Of a DNA stretch of 64,000 bases, positions 1 through 8,207 are shown one piece after another. The position numbers and the translations under genes were made by a program. Numbering within the stretch: the stretch's first letter is position 1; each line of letters opens with the position of its first letter. The notes under the pieces are model-generated. The model had not been told where the DNA came from. It saw nothing but the letters and a program-made list of their open reading frames with translations, and made no database searches. This DNA comes from VBDM01 sp964430565 (lineage in GTDB: Bacteria; Pseudomonadota; Gammaproteobacteria; Burkholderiales; SG8-39): the NCBI GenBank assembly GCA_964430565.1, contig CAYSFD010000016.1:149292-213291 (forward strand), given 5' to 3'.

Positions 1-316
1 GCCCTCGGGCGCGATCCTCACGCTGTCACTGTCCTTCAACAATGACGGGCCGCTCGGCTCGTTCTTCCGCTACATCTGCGACAACGGCACCTACAAGGCG
101 TTCTACGACGACCTCAGCGACGGCAAGGACAACAAGATCGACGTCTCCAAGGTCGACGTGTCGATGGACGGCATCGAGCTCGAGGACCGCGAATTCGTGG
201 CCGCGATCAAGGAGAAGCGCGAGCCGAATGCGAGCCTGGTCCAGGTGCTCCCCTGCATGCGCGTCCTCGGTAAACTGGAAAAGATCATCGACCCGGAGCG
301 CCGCGCGCACGCCTGA
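1..316 (+). CDS. Gfo/Idh/MocA-family oxidoreductase, C-terminal part (LigC-like)
   Basis: Only the last ~104 codons lie in the window; the reading frame enters at base 2 and stops at 316. The visible part reads SFNNDGPLGSFFRYICDNGTY and later IDVSKVDVSMDGIELEDREF, which is the C-terminal sheet domain of NAD(P)-dependent Gfo/Idh/MocA oxidoreductases and resembles 4-carboxy-2-hydroxymuconate semialdehyde dehydrogenase (LigC) of protocatechuate 4,5-cleavage. The N-terminal Rossmann fold, and therefore the cofactor motif, is outside the window. It lies just upstream of the nitrile hydratase genes on the same strand, and the hydrolase at 21415-22308 resembles the next enzyme of that pathway (LigI). 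Substrate is inferred from remembered similarity only. Confidence 0.7.
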   Translation, partial: PSGAILTLSLSFNNDGPLGSFFRYICDNGTYKAFYDDLSDGKDNKIDVSKVDVSMDGIELEDREFVAAIKEKREPNASLVQVLPCMRVLGKLEKIIDPERRAHA

Positions 317-333
317 CGTACGCAAGAAACCTC

Positions 334-456
334 TTGCTGATCCACCGGCAACTGATCGCCCACCGCGAGGCCTGGGCACGGCCCCTCTCCTCGGTACTCG
401 GAACCGCGGTCGGGGCGATCGGCGTCGCGTTCCTTGTCATCGATTTGGTGACCTGA
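334..456 (+). CDS. possible 40-residue hydrophobic peptide ahead of nitrile hydratase
   Basis: An open frame from a TTG at 334 to a TGA at 454-456 lies between the dehydrogenase stop and the nitrile hydratase alpha start, ending three bases before that ATG. It would encode a short peptide with a basic N-terminal half (LIHRQLIAHREAWARP) and a single hydrophobic stretch (VLGTAVGAIGVAFLVIDLVT), so it could be a one-span membrane peptide. The frame is open from further upstream but has no ATG and no clear ribosome binding site. I do not recognise a family. It could be chance in GC-rich DNA or could serve translational coupling to the alpha gene. Confidence 0.25.
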   Translation: MLIHRQLIAHREAWARPLSSVLGTAVGAIGVAFLVIDLVT

Positions 457-459
457 GCC

Positions 460-1101
460 ATGAGCGATCACGACCATCATGACGACGAGAATGTCCGCGA
501 GCACGACCGCCCGCTCTCCGGCCCTGCGCTGCGCGCCAAGGCGCTGGAGTCGCTGCTCGTCGAGAAGGGCCTCGTCGATCCCAAGGCGCTCGACGAGCTG
601 ATCGACACCTACGAGACCAAGGTCGGACCGCGAAACGGCGCGCGCATTGTCGCGCACGCCTGGGTCGATCCGGAATACAGGAAGCGCCTGCTCGCCGATG
701 CCACCGCCGCGATCGCCGAGTTCGGCTTCATCGGGCGCCAGGGGGAGGACATGGTGGCGCTCGAAAACACGCCTAAGGTGCGCAACGTCGTCGTGTGCAC
801 GCTGTGCTCCTGCTATCCGTGGCCGGTGCTCGGGCTGCCGCCGGTGTGGTACAAGTCGGCGCCGTACCGGGCGCGCGCCGTCATCGAGCCGCGCGGCGTG
901 CTGAAGGAGCTGGGAGGCGAAGTCCCGGAGGGCGTCGAGGTGCGCGTGTGGGATTCGACCGCCGAGCTGCGCTACCTGGTGCTGCCCGAGCGCCCCGCGG
1001 GAACCGAGGGCTGGAGCGAGGACGAGCTGGCATCGATCGTCACGCGCGATGCGATGATCGGCGTGGCGCCGGTGAGCGTGCCGGAACGGGGCAGGCGATG
1101 A
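460..1101 (+). CDS. nthA: nitrile hydratase alpha subunit, cobalt type
   Basis: Catalytic subunit of nitrile hydratase, which hydrates nitriles to amides in the cytoplasm as an alpha/beta heteromer. The 213-residue length is normal. The metal claw is CTLCSC at residues 113-118; threonine at its second position is the signature of the Co(III) type, as iron enzymes have serine there. The two later cysteines become sulfinate/sulfenate ligands in the family. The following YPWPVLGLPPVWYKS block is also conserved. A His/Asp-rich N-terminus (DHDHHDDE) precedes the fold. The stop overlaps the beta start as ATGA, so the two are translationally coupled. Thiocyanate hydrolase gamma subunit is the closest alternative, but the alpha-beta-accessory order favours nitrile hydratase. 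Confidence 0.95.
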   Translation: MSDHDHHDDENVREHDRPLSGPALRAKALESLLVEKGLVDPKALDELIDTYETKVGPRNGARIVAHAWVDPEYRKRLLADATAAIAEFGFIGRQGEDMVALENTPKVRNVVVCTLCSCYPWPVLGLPPVWYKSAPYRARAVIEPRGVLKELGGEVPEGVEVRVWDSTAELRYLVLPERPAGTEGWSEDELASIVTRDAMIGVAPVSVPERGRR

Positions 1102-1763
1102 ACGGCATCCACGACATGGGCGGCATGCACGGCATGGGGCCGGTCGAGATCGAGAAGAACGAGCCGGTCTTCCACTCGAAGTGGGAGGCGCGCGTGCTCG
1201 CGCTCAATCTCGCCTGCGGCTTTCACGGCAAGTGGAACATCGATATAAGCCGCCACTCGCGCGAACGCATCCCGCCCGCCGAGTACCTCGCCGCGACCTA
1301 CTACGAGAAGTGGCTGCTCGGCCTGGAGATGCTGCTCGTGGAGAACGGGCTGGTCACAACGAGAGAACTGGAATCCGGACGCGCCGAGTCGAAAGCGAAC
1401 GGCGAGAGCAACCTGAGCGCCCTGCGAGCCCCCGAGGTGGCGAGTTTCCTGCGCAATCGCCGCCACGCGCGGCTCGACGACGACGTGCCGCCGAAGTTCA
1501 GGCGTGGCGATCGCGTCCTGGCGCGCAACGACCATCCCATCGGCCATACGCGCCTGCCGCGCTACGCGCGCGGCAGGCGCGGTGCCATCGACCGCGACCA
1601 CGGCGTTTTCATCTTCGCCGACACCCATGCCATGACGCGCGACAAAAAGCCCCAGCACTGCTACAGCGTGCGCTTCGCCGCGCGCGAGCTGTGGGGACCG
1701 GGCGCCTCCGCGCGCGACAGCGTGTACGTTGATCTCTGGGATGACCACCTCGATCCCGGCTGA
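1098..1763 (+). CDS. nthB: nitrile hydratase beta subunit
   Basis: Second structural subunit of the nitrile hydratase, 221 residues. The start is the ATG overlapping the alpha stop; it gives the classic N-terminus MNGIHDMGGMHGMGPVEIE. Further blocks typical of the family follow: WEARVLALNLACGFHGKWNID, PPAEYLAATYYEKWLLGLE, and a C-terminal SH3-like barrel with FRRGDRVLARNDHPIGHTRL and VYVDLWDDHLDPG. The beta subunit closes the active-site channel over the cobalt centre held by alpha. The same frame stays open upstream inside the alpha gene, but that extension is a shadow of alpha. Its 3' end overlaps the accessory gene by 23 bases. Confidence 0.95.
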   Translation: MNGIHDMGGMHGMGPVEIEKNEPVFHSKWEARVLALNLACGFHGKWNIDISRHSRERIPPAEYLAATYYEKWLLGLEMLLVENGLVTTRELESGRAESKANGESNLSALRAPEVASFLRNRRHARLDDDVPPKFRRGDRVLARNDHPIGHTRLPRYARGRRGAIDRDHGVFIFADTHAMTRDKKPQHCYSVRFAARELWGPGASARDSVYVDLWDDHLDPG

Positions 1764-2112
1764 GCTCGACCTCGGCGCCCTCCCCGCGCTGCCGCGCGAC
1801 TCACAAGGGCCGGTGTTCAAGGCGCCGTGGGAGGCGCAGGCCTTCGCGATGACGGTTTCGCTGCACGCGCGCGGAGCCTTCACCTGGCGCGAGTGGGCCG
1901 ATGCCCTCGCCCGCGAGCTCGCTACTGCCGCGGCACGCGGTGAGCCCGACGACGGCAGCCATTACTACGAGTACTGGCTCGCCGCGCTCGAGAAACTTGT
2001 CGCCGGAAAAAACCTCGTCGCGGGGCAGGAGATGGAGCGGCGCGTGGACGAATGGGACGCCGCCGCAAAGGCGACGCCGCACGGCAAGCCGGTCGAGCTG
2101 CCGCGCCGCTGA
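1741..2112 (+). CDS. nitrile hydratase accessory (cobalt-insertion) protein
   Basis: A 123-residue protein of the nitrile hydratase accessory family, the small chaperone that loads cobalt into the alpha subunit by subunit exchange. It shares the beta-subunit N-terminal-like fold: FKAPWEAQAFAMTVSLHARGAFTWREWADALA and YYEYWLAALEKLVA match the helical part of beta. I chose the ATG at 1741 rather than the TTG at 1729 because it gives a normal N-terminus; the gene then overlaps nthB by 23 bases. This is the last gene of the operon. Its last 109 bases are repeated, about 94% identical by eye over the final 99, at 8208-8316, where the rest of the gene is missing. Confidence 0.9.
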   Translation: MTTSIPAELDLGALPALPRDSQGPVFKAPWEAQAFAMTVSLHARGAFTWREWADALARELATAAARGEPDDGSHYYEYWLAALEKLVAGKNLVAGQEMERRVDEWDAAAKATPHGKPVELPRR

Positions 2113-2200
2113 TCGCCTGCGTGCAAATGCCAAGTGGATTTCGTCAAGGGCGCGCACGATGCGGCGTCCTCGGGGTATGAAGATCTTCCTGACTGGAGGG

Positions 2201-3262
2201 CTACGGGACAATCCGCAGTTTGGTCGGAGGGCTCGGGCGTGGGCTCGGCATTCCGTCAATAACCAACGCCTTGATCTCCTTCATCTTCTGCACGCCCAAC
2301 CAGCCCTTGAGCCCATAACCATTGTAGGTAAGGGGTGCGCCCGTCGTGTGCGTTGCCGGGTCGCCACCGTCGATATACGGACTGCTCGTGGAAGTATAGC
2401 CGCCGCCGCCATTTGTATAGTGAACCCCGTCTGAAAGGAACCGTGGGTCCCATTGCGAGAAGGGAAGCCTCGCCAGCATCTCAGCGTTCAGGTCGATGAG
2501 CGGAAGCTTCATGCTCTGTGCCAATTGCTTCAACGCGACATTGTATCGATCCACCAGGAGATTGAAGTTGTCATCGGTGCGGTAGGTGTAAGTAATGATT
2601 ATGGGCACGATGTGGTTCGCGATCAGCAGATCCAACATCCTCCGGAAATCCGTCAGGTCCTCTGGTTTCGATGCGAGCAGGTTCACTTCCGGTATCGCAA
2701 ACTGGGCTTTCGGGATTGCAGCCAGAATCGTGGTTAAGGTGAGACCGTTTGAATAGGTCTTGCAGTCAAGCAGTATTTGCCTGGCCGTGGTCGGGTCCGT
2801 GACTGCCGGCATGCCGGAAGAACCGTTGAAGTCCCAGGCGCCCAATCCATCTCCTACCGTAAAGCTCCGCGCGGAACAAATATACGGCGTGGCCAGAGCA
2901 AACCCATCGATGCTGTTAATACTCTGCGGCGAGGCGCCCGCATTCATCCACGCCGTGATCATCTGATCTTCGGCGGTCTTTCCGTCACCGCGTTGGGCCC
3001 AGGATCCGAGTGCCGGATCCCGAGTCAAGGAATCGCCTATCCACAGCACCAACCCAGGCACCTGGCTCCCCCCCGCCAGAATGGCTTTGGCGTTCGCAAC
3101 CCAGCCTGTTGCGCCGGCCTGCCAGGCATCGTCATAGGAATTCGCCCGAGCCGCCGTATTCCCGGTCTGAGCAAAGGCAACCGACGCAAGGGACACCATC
3201 AGCGCACCCAATACGCCAAGAACCGCATCAAGACCACGTCGTGATCGATGAGCGATAGTCAT
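2201..3262 (-). CDS. secreted SGNH/GDSL-type hydrolase-like protein
   Basis: A 353-residue exported protein. The ATG at 3262 is preceded at good spacing by AGGAGGA, so the longer open frame to 3295 is not needed. Residues 1-31 form a signal peptide ending ASVAFA. The GDSL block I reads LVLWIGDSLTRDPA and block V reads FLSDGVHYTNGG, giving the expected Ser and Asp/His; block III is less clear (FAIPEVNLLASKP). The middle part, with RRMLDLLIANHIVPIIITYTY and LKQLAQSMKLPLIDLN, matches the alternating Rossmann-like sheet and helices of SGNH esterases. The substrate (ester, acetyl-sugar or other) cannot be read. The coding region is less GC-rich than its neighbours, suggesting transfer. It reads toward the nitrile hydratase operon. 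Confidence 0.75.
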   Translation of the reverse strand: MTIAHRSRRGLDAVLGVLGALMVSLASVAFAQTGNTAARANSYDDAWQAGATGWVANAKAILAGGSQVPGLVLWIGDSLTRDPALGSWAQRGDGKTAEDQMITAWMNAGASPQSINSIDGFALATPYICSARSFTVGDGLGAWDFNGSSGMPAVTDPTTARQILLDCKTYSNGLTLTTILAAIPKAQFAIPEVNLLASKPEDLTDFRRMLDLLIANHIVPIIITYTYRTDDNFNLLVDRYNVALKQLAQSMKLPLIDLNAEMLARLPFSQWDPRFLSDGVHYTNGGGGYTSTSSPYIDGGDPATHTTGAPLTYNGYGLKGWLGVQKMKEIKALVIDGMPSPRPSPPTKLRIVP

Positions 3263-3397
3263 TACATTCCTCCTGGGGGATTCATTCCTTGCCATTGGAT
3301 AGTTTTCCCAGCGTCCGGCCGGCGGATCCCTGTGTCTCGGATTGTTCTCAAGTGGCCACCAAGTAAGGTCTTCTGGCCGGGATAGCTCGGAACTGGA

Positions 3398-3856
3398 TCA
3401 ATTTATAGTCAAGGCTGCTTCATTCGAAGCAGCGCCGAAAATCAAGTTGGTGTTGTAGGTTGTTGCCTTGAAGTACCACTGCCCCGATGAGAGTCCACGA
3501 ACAGTGTGAGTACAGGTCTGCACCGTGCCGCATGCCGTAACGGTATTTGTGTTGACACAGGCAAGACTGCCAAGAGGTATTGACTCTTGATAATTTGTTG
3601 CGCCCGAAGCGTTTCCGTACGTCAAGGTGTATCCCGCCAGATTTGTAAGACAAGACTGATCCATATTCGTCGTGGGAGCCTCCCACTCGAGCGTAGCTGT
3701 GAAAGTGCCTGAACCGCTACCTCCGCCTCCGCCTCCGGATTCAGGCTCAACCCGCCCACCGCAGGCTGTCATCACAAACGCGATAGCAATGATAAAGAAT
3801 TTCCTGCGAACGAAGGCAGATCGCGATCTACTCGCGAATGTGGTCAATGTTTTCAT
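3398..3856 (-). CDS. small lipoprotein with fibronectin III-like domain
   Basis: A 152-residue lipoprotein. A basic N-terminus and hydrophobic segment (FFIIAIAFVM) end in the lipobox MTAC|GG, followed by a flexible Gly/Ser linker with six glycines in a row. The rest looks like one fibronectin type III or Ig-like sandwich: ATLEWEAPTTN at the start, AGYTLTYGNASG in the middle, TCTHTVRGLSSGQWYFKATTYN and AASNEAALTIN at the end. Two cysteine pairs could form disulfides outside the inner membrane. It probably lies in the periplasm or outer membrane as a binding module. It is on the same strand as the SGNH hydrolase, 135 bases upstream, and has similarly low GC. Confidence 0.7.
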   Translation of the reverse strand: MKTLTTFASRSRSAFVRRKFFIIAIAFVMTACGGRVEPESGGGGGGSGSGTFTATLEWEAPTTNMDQSCLTNLAGYTLTYGNASGATNYQESIPLGSLACVNTNTVTACGTVQTCTHTVRGLSSGQWYFKATTYNTNLIFGAASNEAALTIN

Positions 3857-3996
3857 TTACCGCCACGATTCATGTGGATTCTCGTCTGAAATAATGTATA
3901 GAAAAATTTCAATGTCATAAGTAAAAACTCAAGCGAATGCTCGATTTGTTCACAAATTCCCCGCTTGCGCCGTTACCGGTGCGCTGACCCCGATTT
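3857..3996. other. AT-rich spacer between lon and the lipoprotein gene
   Basis: About 140 bases, clearly more AT-rich than the rest of the window (for example TAATGTATAGAAAAATTTC near 3891-3909). It must contain the promoter of the minus-strand lipoprotein gene and the end of the lon transcript. I see no clear hairpin terminator and no open frame of note. Confidence 0.4.
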
Positions 3997-6450
3997 TCAG
4001 GCCGCTTTCTTTATTTCCGCGCCTGGAATGTCGCCGATCGCGAACCGGATCGCGTCTTCAACCCGCTCCAGGAACACGAACTCCAGCTTCGCCTTCGCTT
4101 CCGCTGGCACGTCCTCGAGGTCCTTTTCGTTCCGCTTGGGCAGCATCACGGTCTTGATGCCGGCGCGCAGCGCGGCGAGGGTCTTTTCCTTCAGGCCGCC
4201 GATCGGCATCACCAGGCCGCGCAGCGAGATTTCGCCGGTCATTGCGACGTCGGACCTTATGGGTTTGTCCAAAAACAAAGAAACCAGACTCAAGGTCATG
4301 GCGACGCCCGCACTGGGCCCGTCTTTGGGGGTGGCGCCGGCCGGAACGTGAATGTGCACATCCCATTTTTCAAAAGCTTCATGAATCAGACCTTTTGAAA
4401 CAGTAAAGGCCGCCTGCGCGGATTCCTTCATCACGTCACCGAGCTGACCGGTGAGGATCAGCTTGCCCGTGCCCGGCGTCTTGTTGGCCTCGATGAACAG
4501 GATGTCGCCGCCGACCGGCGTCCAGGCGAGGCCGGTCGCCACGCCGGGAACGGACGCCCGCAGCGCAATCTCGTTCTCGAACTTGCGCGCGCCGAGGATC
4601 GCGTGGAGGTCTTTTTCCCCCACCACGATCTTGCCGGCGGCGCCTTCGGCGAACTTCATCGCGGCGTTCCTGAGCACCGAGCCCAGCTCGCGCTCAAGGT
4701 TGCGCACGCCGGCCTCGCGCGTGTAGTCGGCGATGAGGCTCTTGATCGCTTCCTCGTCCATTTCAATCTGATCAGGCTTCAAACCGTTCGCATCCAACTG
4801 CCTTTTCACCAGGTAGCGTTTGGCGATCTCGAGCTTCTCTTCCTCGGTGTAGCCCGGAAGCTGGATGATCTCCATGCGGTCGCGCAGCGGCCCCGGGATC
4901 GTGTCGAGCATGTTCGCGGTAGCGATGAACATCACCTTCGAGAGGTCGAAGTCCACCCCGAGGTAGTTGTCGCGGAACTTAGAATTCTGCTCCGGGTCGA
5001 GCACTTCGAGCAGCGCGCTCGACGGGTCGCCGTGGAAACCGCCCGCGCCGAGCTTGTCGATTTCATCCAGCATCAGCACGCCCGAGCGGGTGCCGGCGCG
5101 CTTCACCGCCTGGATGATGCTGCCCGGCAGCGCCCCGATGTAGGTGCGCCTGTGGCCGCGGATCTCCGCCTCGTCGTGCGTGCCGCCGAGCGCCACGCGC
5201 TGGAACTTGCGGTCCATCGCGCGCGCAATCGACTGGCCAAGCGATGTCTTGCCCACGCCGGGCGGACCGACGAAGCACAGGATCGGGCTCTTGCCGTCCG
5301 GATTGAGCTTGCGTACCGCGAGGTGCTCGAGGATCCGGCGCTTGATCTTCGCCAGACCGAAGTGGTCCTCGTTCAGAATTGTTCTTGCTCTCTCAATATC
5401 TATGGCACTGGAAGGAGAAAACTTCCAAGGTAATTCCGTCATCCACTCCAGCCAGGTCCTGAGCATCGAAGACTCGCCCGACTGCTCGCCCATGCGCGAC
5501 AGGCGCTTGAACTCCTTGCGCGCAGCTTTGAGCGTTTCCTCGGGCATGCCCGCCTCGTCGATCGCTTTTTTCAACTCCTCGGTCTCGGCCGCGGTTTCCT
5601 CGCCGTCCCCCAGTTCCTTCTGGATCTGGCGCATCTGCTCGCGCAGCACGTGCTCGCGCTGCCGGCTGTCGAATTCCTTGCGCGTCTTGTCGCCGATCTC
5701 CTTCGACAGGCGCATCACTTCCAGGCGCTTGGCGAGGAACGCCAGCACCTTGTCGAGGCGCTCGCCGAGATCGAAGGTTTCGAGCAGGTCCTGCTTTTCC
5801 TCGTTCTTGATGTCGAGCAGGTTCGCGACCATGTCGGCGAGCTGGCCAGGCGCTTCGATCGACTGCACCACTTCGGCGAGTTCATCGGGCATGTTCGGCA
5901 GCAGGCGGATCGCCTCGGCGGCCTGCGATTTCAGCTGCATGAAGCGTGCTTCGAGCCCGGAACCCGCGTCGCCTGCGTTGAGCGTCGACTCGGAAATCCA
6001 GACCACGCTCGCGACCAGGAACGGCCAGCCCTCGAGGAACTCGACGACGCGGAAGCGCCGCTCGCCCTGCACGATGAGGTGGATCGCGCCGCCAGCATTG
6101 CCAGCGTAGCGCACGATCTGGCCGGCGGTGCCGACACGGAAGAGGTCCTTGGGGCCGATCTCGTTGGTCTGCGGATCCCGCTGCAGCAGGAAACCGACTC
6201 TAAGCTGGCTGTGCGAGGCTTCGCTCGCCGCCGCGACGGACGAGGCGCGCCCGATTGTGATCGGCGAGATCACGCCCGGGAACATCACCGCGTTACGCAT
6301 CGGGATCAGGATCAGCGCGTCCTCGGGAATCGGGCGCACCGCAAGCGCGGTCGAACGGCTGCGCGGCTTGGGCGAGCCCGCAATGCCCTGTTCGCCGCCG
6401 GCGTCTTCTCCTTCAAGCAGTTCCTGTCTTTTCGGGTGCCAGAAATCCAT
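3997..6450 (-). CDS. lon: ATP-dependent Lon protease
   Basis: Cytoplasmic AAA+ serine protease that degrades damaged and regulatory proteins. With the ATG at 6450 (preceded by GGGAG) the product is 817 residues, normal for LonA; the same frame stays open further upstream but that extension has no support. Order: N-terminal LON substrate domain (from IPMRNAVMFPGVI, ~residue 48), coiled linker, AAA+ module with Walker A GPPGVGKTS (Lys401) and Walker B MLDEID (Asp462), then the protease domain with the Ser713-Lys756 dyad in GPSAG and GGLKEK, spaced exactly 43 residues as in E. coli Lon. An acidic, proline-rich N-terminal extension of ~35 residues is present. It is divergent from the FKBP gene. 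Confidence 0.97.
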   Translation of the reverse strand: MDFWHPKRQELLEGEDAGGEQGIAGSPKPRSRSTALAVRPIPEDALILIPMRNAVMFPGVISPITIGRASSVAAASEASHSQLRVGFLLQRDPQTNEIGPKDLFRVGTAGQIVRYAGNAGGAIHLIVQGERRFRVVEFLEGWPFLVASVVWISESTLNAGDAGSGLEARFMQLKSQAAEAIRLLPNMPDELAEVVQSIEAPGQLADMVANLLDIKNEEKQDLLETFDLGERLDKVLAFLAKRLEVMRLSKEIGDKTRKEFDSRQREHVLREQMRQIQKELGDGEETAAETEELKKAIDEAGMPEETLKAARKEFKRLSRMGEQSGESSMLRTWLEWMTELPWKFSPSSAIDIERARTILNEDHFGLAKIKRRILEHLAVRKLNPDGKSPILCFVGPPGVGKTSLGQSIARAMDRKFQRVALGGTHDEAEIRGHRRTYIGALPGSIIQAVKRAGTRSGVLMLDEIDKLGAGGFHGDPSSALLEVLDPEQNSKFRDNYLGVDFDLSKVMFIATANMLDTIPGPLRDRMEIIQLPGYTEEEKLEIAKRYLVKRQLDANGLKPDQIEMDEEAIKSLIADYTREAGVRNLERELGSVLRNAAMKFAEGAAGKIVVGEKDLHAILGARKFENEIALRASVPGVATGLAWTPVGGDILFIEANKTPGTGKLILTGQLGDVMKESAQAAFTVSKGLIHEAFEKWDVHIHVPAGATPKDGPSAGVAMTLSLVSLFLDKPIRSDVAMTGEISLRGLVMPIGGLKEKTLAALRAGIKTVMLPKRNEKDLEDVPAEAKAKLEFVFLERVEDAIRFAIGDIPGAEIKKAA

Positions 6451-6503
6451 CGAATCTCCCGCTTCACAAATGTGGACATGCGCGCGGATACACGCGTCCT
6501 TAC

Positions 6504-6534
6504 ATAAATGCGGGCGAAACGGCAGGAAACAAGC
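6504..6534 (-). promoter_or_regulatory. candidate heat-shock (sigma-32 type) promoter of lon
   Basis: Reading the minus strand upstream of lon, CTTGTTT is followed after 12 bases by CCCGCATTT, close to the sigma-32 pattern CTTGAAA - 12 to 16 bases - CCCCATNT. It sits about 55-85 bases before the lon ATG. lon is a classic heat-shock gene in Proteobacteria, which makes this reasonable; the match is imperfect at both boxes. Confidence 0.35.
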
Positions 6535-6585
6535 GAGGCTTTGGCTTAGAATCCATACGTTTTTCCAATCCAGGAGCCGGAAACG

Positions 6586-6942
6586 ATGCCTTCCACCACC
6601 ACCGCCAGCGGACTCATCATCGACGACAGGATCGTCGGCACCGGTGATGATGCCGTCGCCGGCAAGAGCGTGACCGTCCACTACACCGGCTGGCTCTTCT
6701 TCGGCGGCGAGAAGGGCAAGAAGTTCGATTCCAGCAAGGACCGCGGCGACCCCTTCGACTTCCCTCTGGGCGCCGGCCAAGTCATCAAGGGCTGGGACGA
6801 AGGCGTGCAGGGCATGAAGGTCGGCGGCGCGCGCACGCTCACCATTCCGCCGAATCTGGGCTACGGCGTGCGCGGCGCTGGCGGCGCCATCCCGCCGAAC
6901 GCGACGCTGATTTTCGAAGTGGAGCTGTTGAAGGTTCGATGA
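6586..6942 (+). CDS. FKBP-type peptidyl-prolyl cis-trans isomerase
   Basis: A 118-residue single-domain FKBP that catalyses cis-trans isomerisation of prolyl bonds. Start ATG has an AGGAG ten bases upstream. Conserved pieces run in order: KSVTVHYTGWLF, KKFDSSKDRGDPFDFPLGAGQVIKGWDEGV, GGARTLTIPPNLGYGVRGAGGAIPPNATLIFEVELLKV. These supply the hydrophobic pocket (Tyr, Phe, Asp, Val-Ile, Trp, Tyr, Phe). There is no signal peptide, so it acts in the cytoplasm. Compared with the smallest bacterial FKBPs it has an insert (FFGGEKGKK) in the first loop. It is transcribed divergently from lon, with 135 bases between, which suggests linked control of protein quality genes. Confidence 0.93.
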   Translation: MPSTTTASGLIIDDRIVGTGDDAVAGKSVTVHYTGWLFFGGEKGKKFDSSKDRGDPFDFPLGAGQVIKGWDEGVQGMKVGGARTLTIPPNLGYGVRGAGGAIPPNATLIFEVELLKVR

Positions 6943-7035
6943 GCGTCGGCTGATGGCGCCGCCCGGCAGGGCGTGCGACCCGACTACCTCGCTAACCGCG
7001 GGTACGTGGTCAGCCCAAAGGGCCGTCGCAGCGAA

Positions 7036-7986
7036 CTACGCCTTCAGCGCGGACACGCGGTTACGGCCTTCGTGCTTGGCGGCGTAGAGCAGCTTGTCTG
7101 CGGCCTCGAAAAATGCATCGGCGGTTCGGAATTCAGGCGTCCAACTCGCAACACCGAATGAAGCCGCGATCGCAATCTTCGTGCCCGAGAACTCGAAATC
7201 GTGGACTTCGATCGCGCGCCGGATTCGTTCCGCGACGCCGACGGCGATGTCGAGTTTCGCGTCTGCCAAGATCACCAGAAACTCCTCGCCTCCCCATCGC
7301 CCGAGCACGTCGCCGGAGCGCAGTACCTTTTCGTTGATCAGCCGAGCCGCCTCCTTGAGCACGTAGTCGCCTGCCATATGCCCGTGGACATCGTTGACGC
7401 GCTTGAAGTGATCGAGATCGAACAGCACCACACACAACGGATACCCGCCTTTTGCGACCTCGATGGATGACGCGAGGGAACTCATCAGGTGGGCTTTGTT
7501 GCAGACTCCGGTCAACTCGTCGGTGCTGCTCTTGTTATGCAGCGATTCGGTGAACGAGGTTTCGAGTTGATTCTCGGAGTACCTCAGAACACAGGTGCCG
7601 AGCTTGATCAGGTCGTTCTGCCGCAGCAGCCGAGGACGCTCGATTCGGTCCCGATTAACCATCGTTCCGTTGGTGCTGCCGAGGTCCTCCAGCAAGACGG
7701 TTCGGCCCTCGCGACGGACCTTAGCGTGGTGCCCCGAAACGCCGCGTAGCGGCAGCACGATCGCGTTGTCCGGCGCGCGCCCGATTTGCGAAATGCCTTC
7801 CTTGAAGCGGAACACGCTGCCGAGCAGTTCGCTCTGCACGACGATGAACGCGGGATCGTGCGCAGCCGCTTGGGCCAACAGATCATGTGCCGAACCACCC
7901 GGTCCCGCGACCTCGCTTATTTGAATCGTGACGAGCTCGTCGTTCCAATCTTCTGAGGCCTTCTTGTCCTTCTCGTCAGGAGGCAT
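7036..7986 (-). CDS. FHA-domain diguanylate cyclase
   Basis: A 316-residue cytoplasmic protein. Residues ~50-140 form an FHA phosphothreonine-binding domain with the conserved GR (69-70), SGHH (84-87) and STNGT (104-108). A C-terminal GGDEF domain makes cyclic di-GMP: metal aspartates in LFDLDHFKRVND (~190-192), active site GGEEF at 232-236, and an RxxD inhibitory site RSGD at 223-226, exactly five residues before the active loop, so product inhibition is expected. There is no membrane segment or phosphoreceiver domain; input is presumably binding to a Ser/Thr-phosphorylated partner. It converges with the FKBP gene. The start at 7986 has a GAGGAA upstream. Confidence 0.93.
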   Translation of the reverse strand: MPPDEKDKKASEDWNDELVTIQISEVAGPGGSAHDLLAQAAAHDPAFIVVQSELLGSVFRFKEGISQIGRAPDNAIVLPLRGVSGHHAKVRREGRTVLLEDLGSTNGTMVNRDRIERPRLLRQNDLIKLGTCVLRYSENQLETSFTESLHNKSSTDELTGVCNKAHLMSSLASSIEVAKGGYPLCVVLFDLDHFKRVNDVHGHMAGDYVLKEAARLINEKVLRSGDVLGRWGGEEFLVILADAKLDIAVGVAERIRRAIEVHDFEFSGTKIAIAASFGVASWTPEFRTADAFFEAADKLLYAAKHEGRNRVSALKA

Positions 7987-8207
7987 TGTTGTTCCTCGCG
8001 GTGCCAGTGCGGTGGCCTGAAATCATGAGGACGGCGATCCGAGCCGGTCTTGGGCGGGATTAGCGATCTATTACCGAACAATCTATTGTAATCCTCAGAG
8101 CGAGGCAAGCTCGTCCCCACGCCCCGGCTGCTCCGAGGCGTTTCTCCCGTGCCACAGGTCAGGCGATGTCGGGAACCGGGGGTAGGTGAGCGGCAGGCTG
8201 GCGCGCA
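7987..8207. other. non-coding spacer before the gene-fragment zone
   Basis: No gene is supported here. It is the upstream region of the diguanylate cyclase and includes a locally AT-richer stretch near 8060-8095 (on the minus strand ACAATAGATTGTTCGGTAAT) that may hold the promoter, though I cannot fix -35 and -10 boxes. The next 350 bases are gene fragments. Confidence 0.4.
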
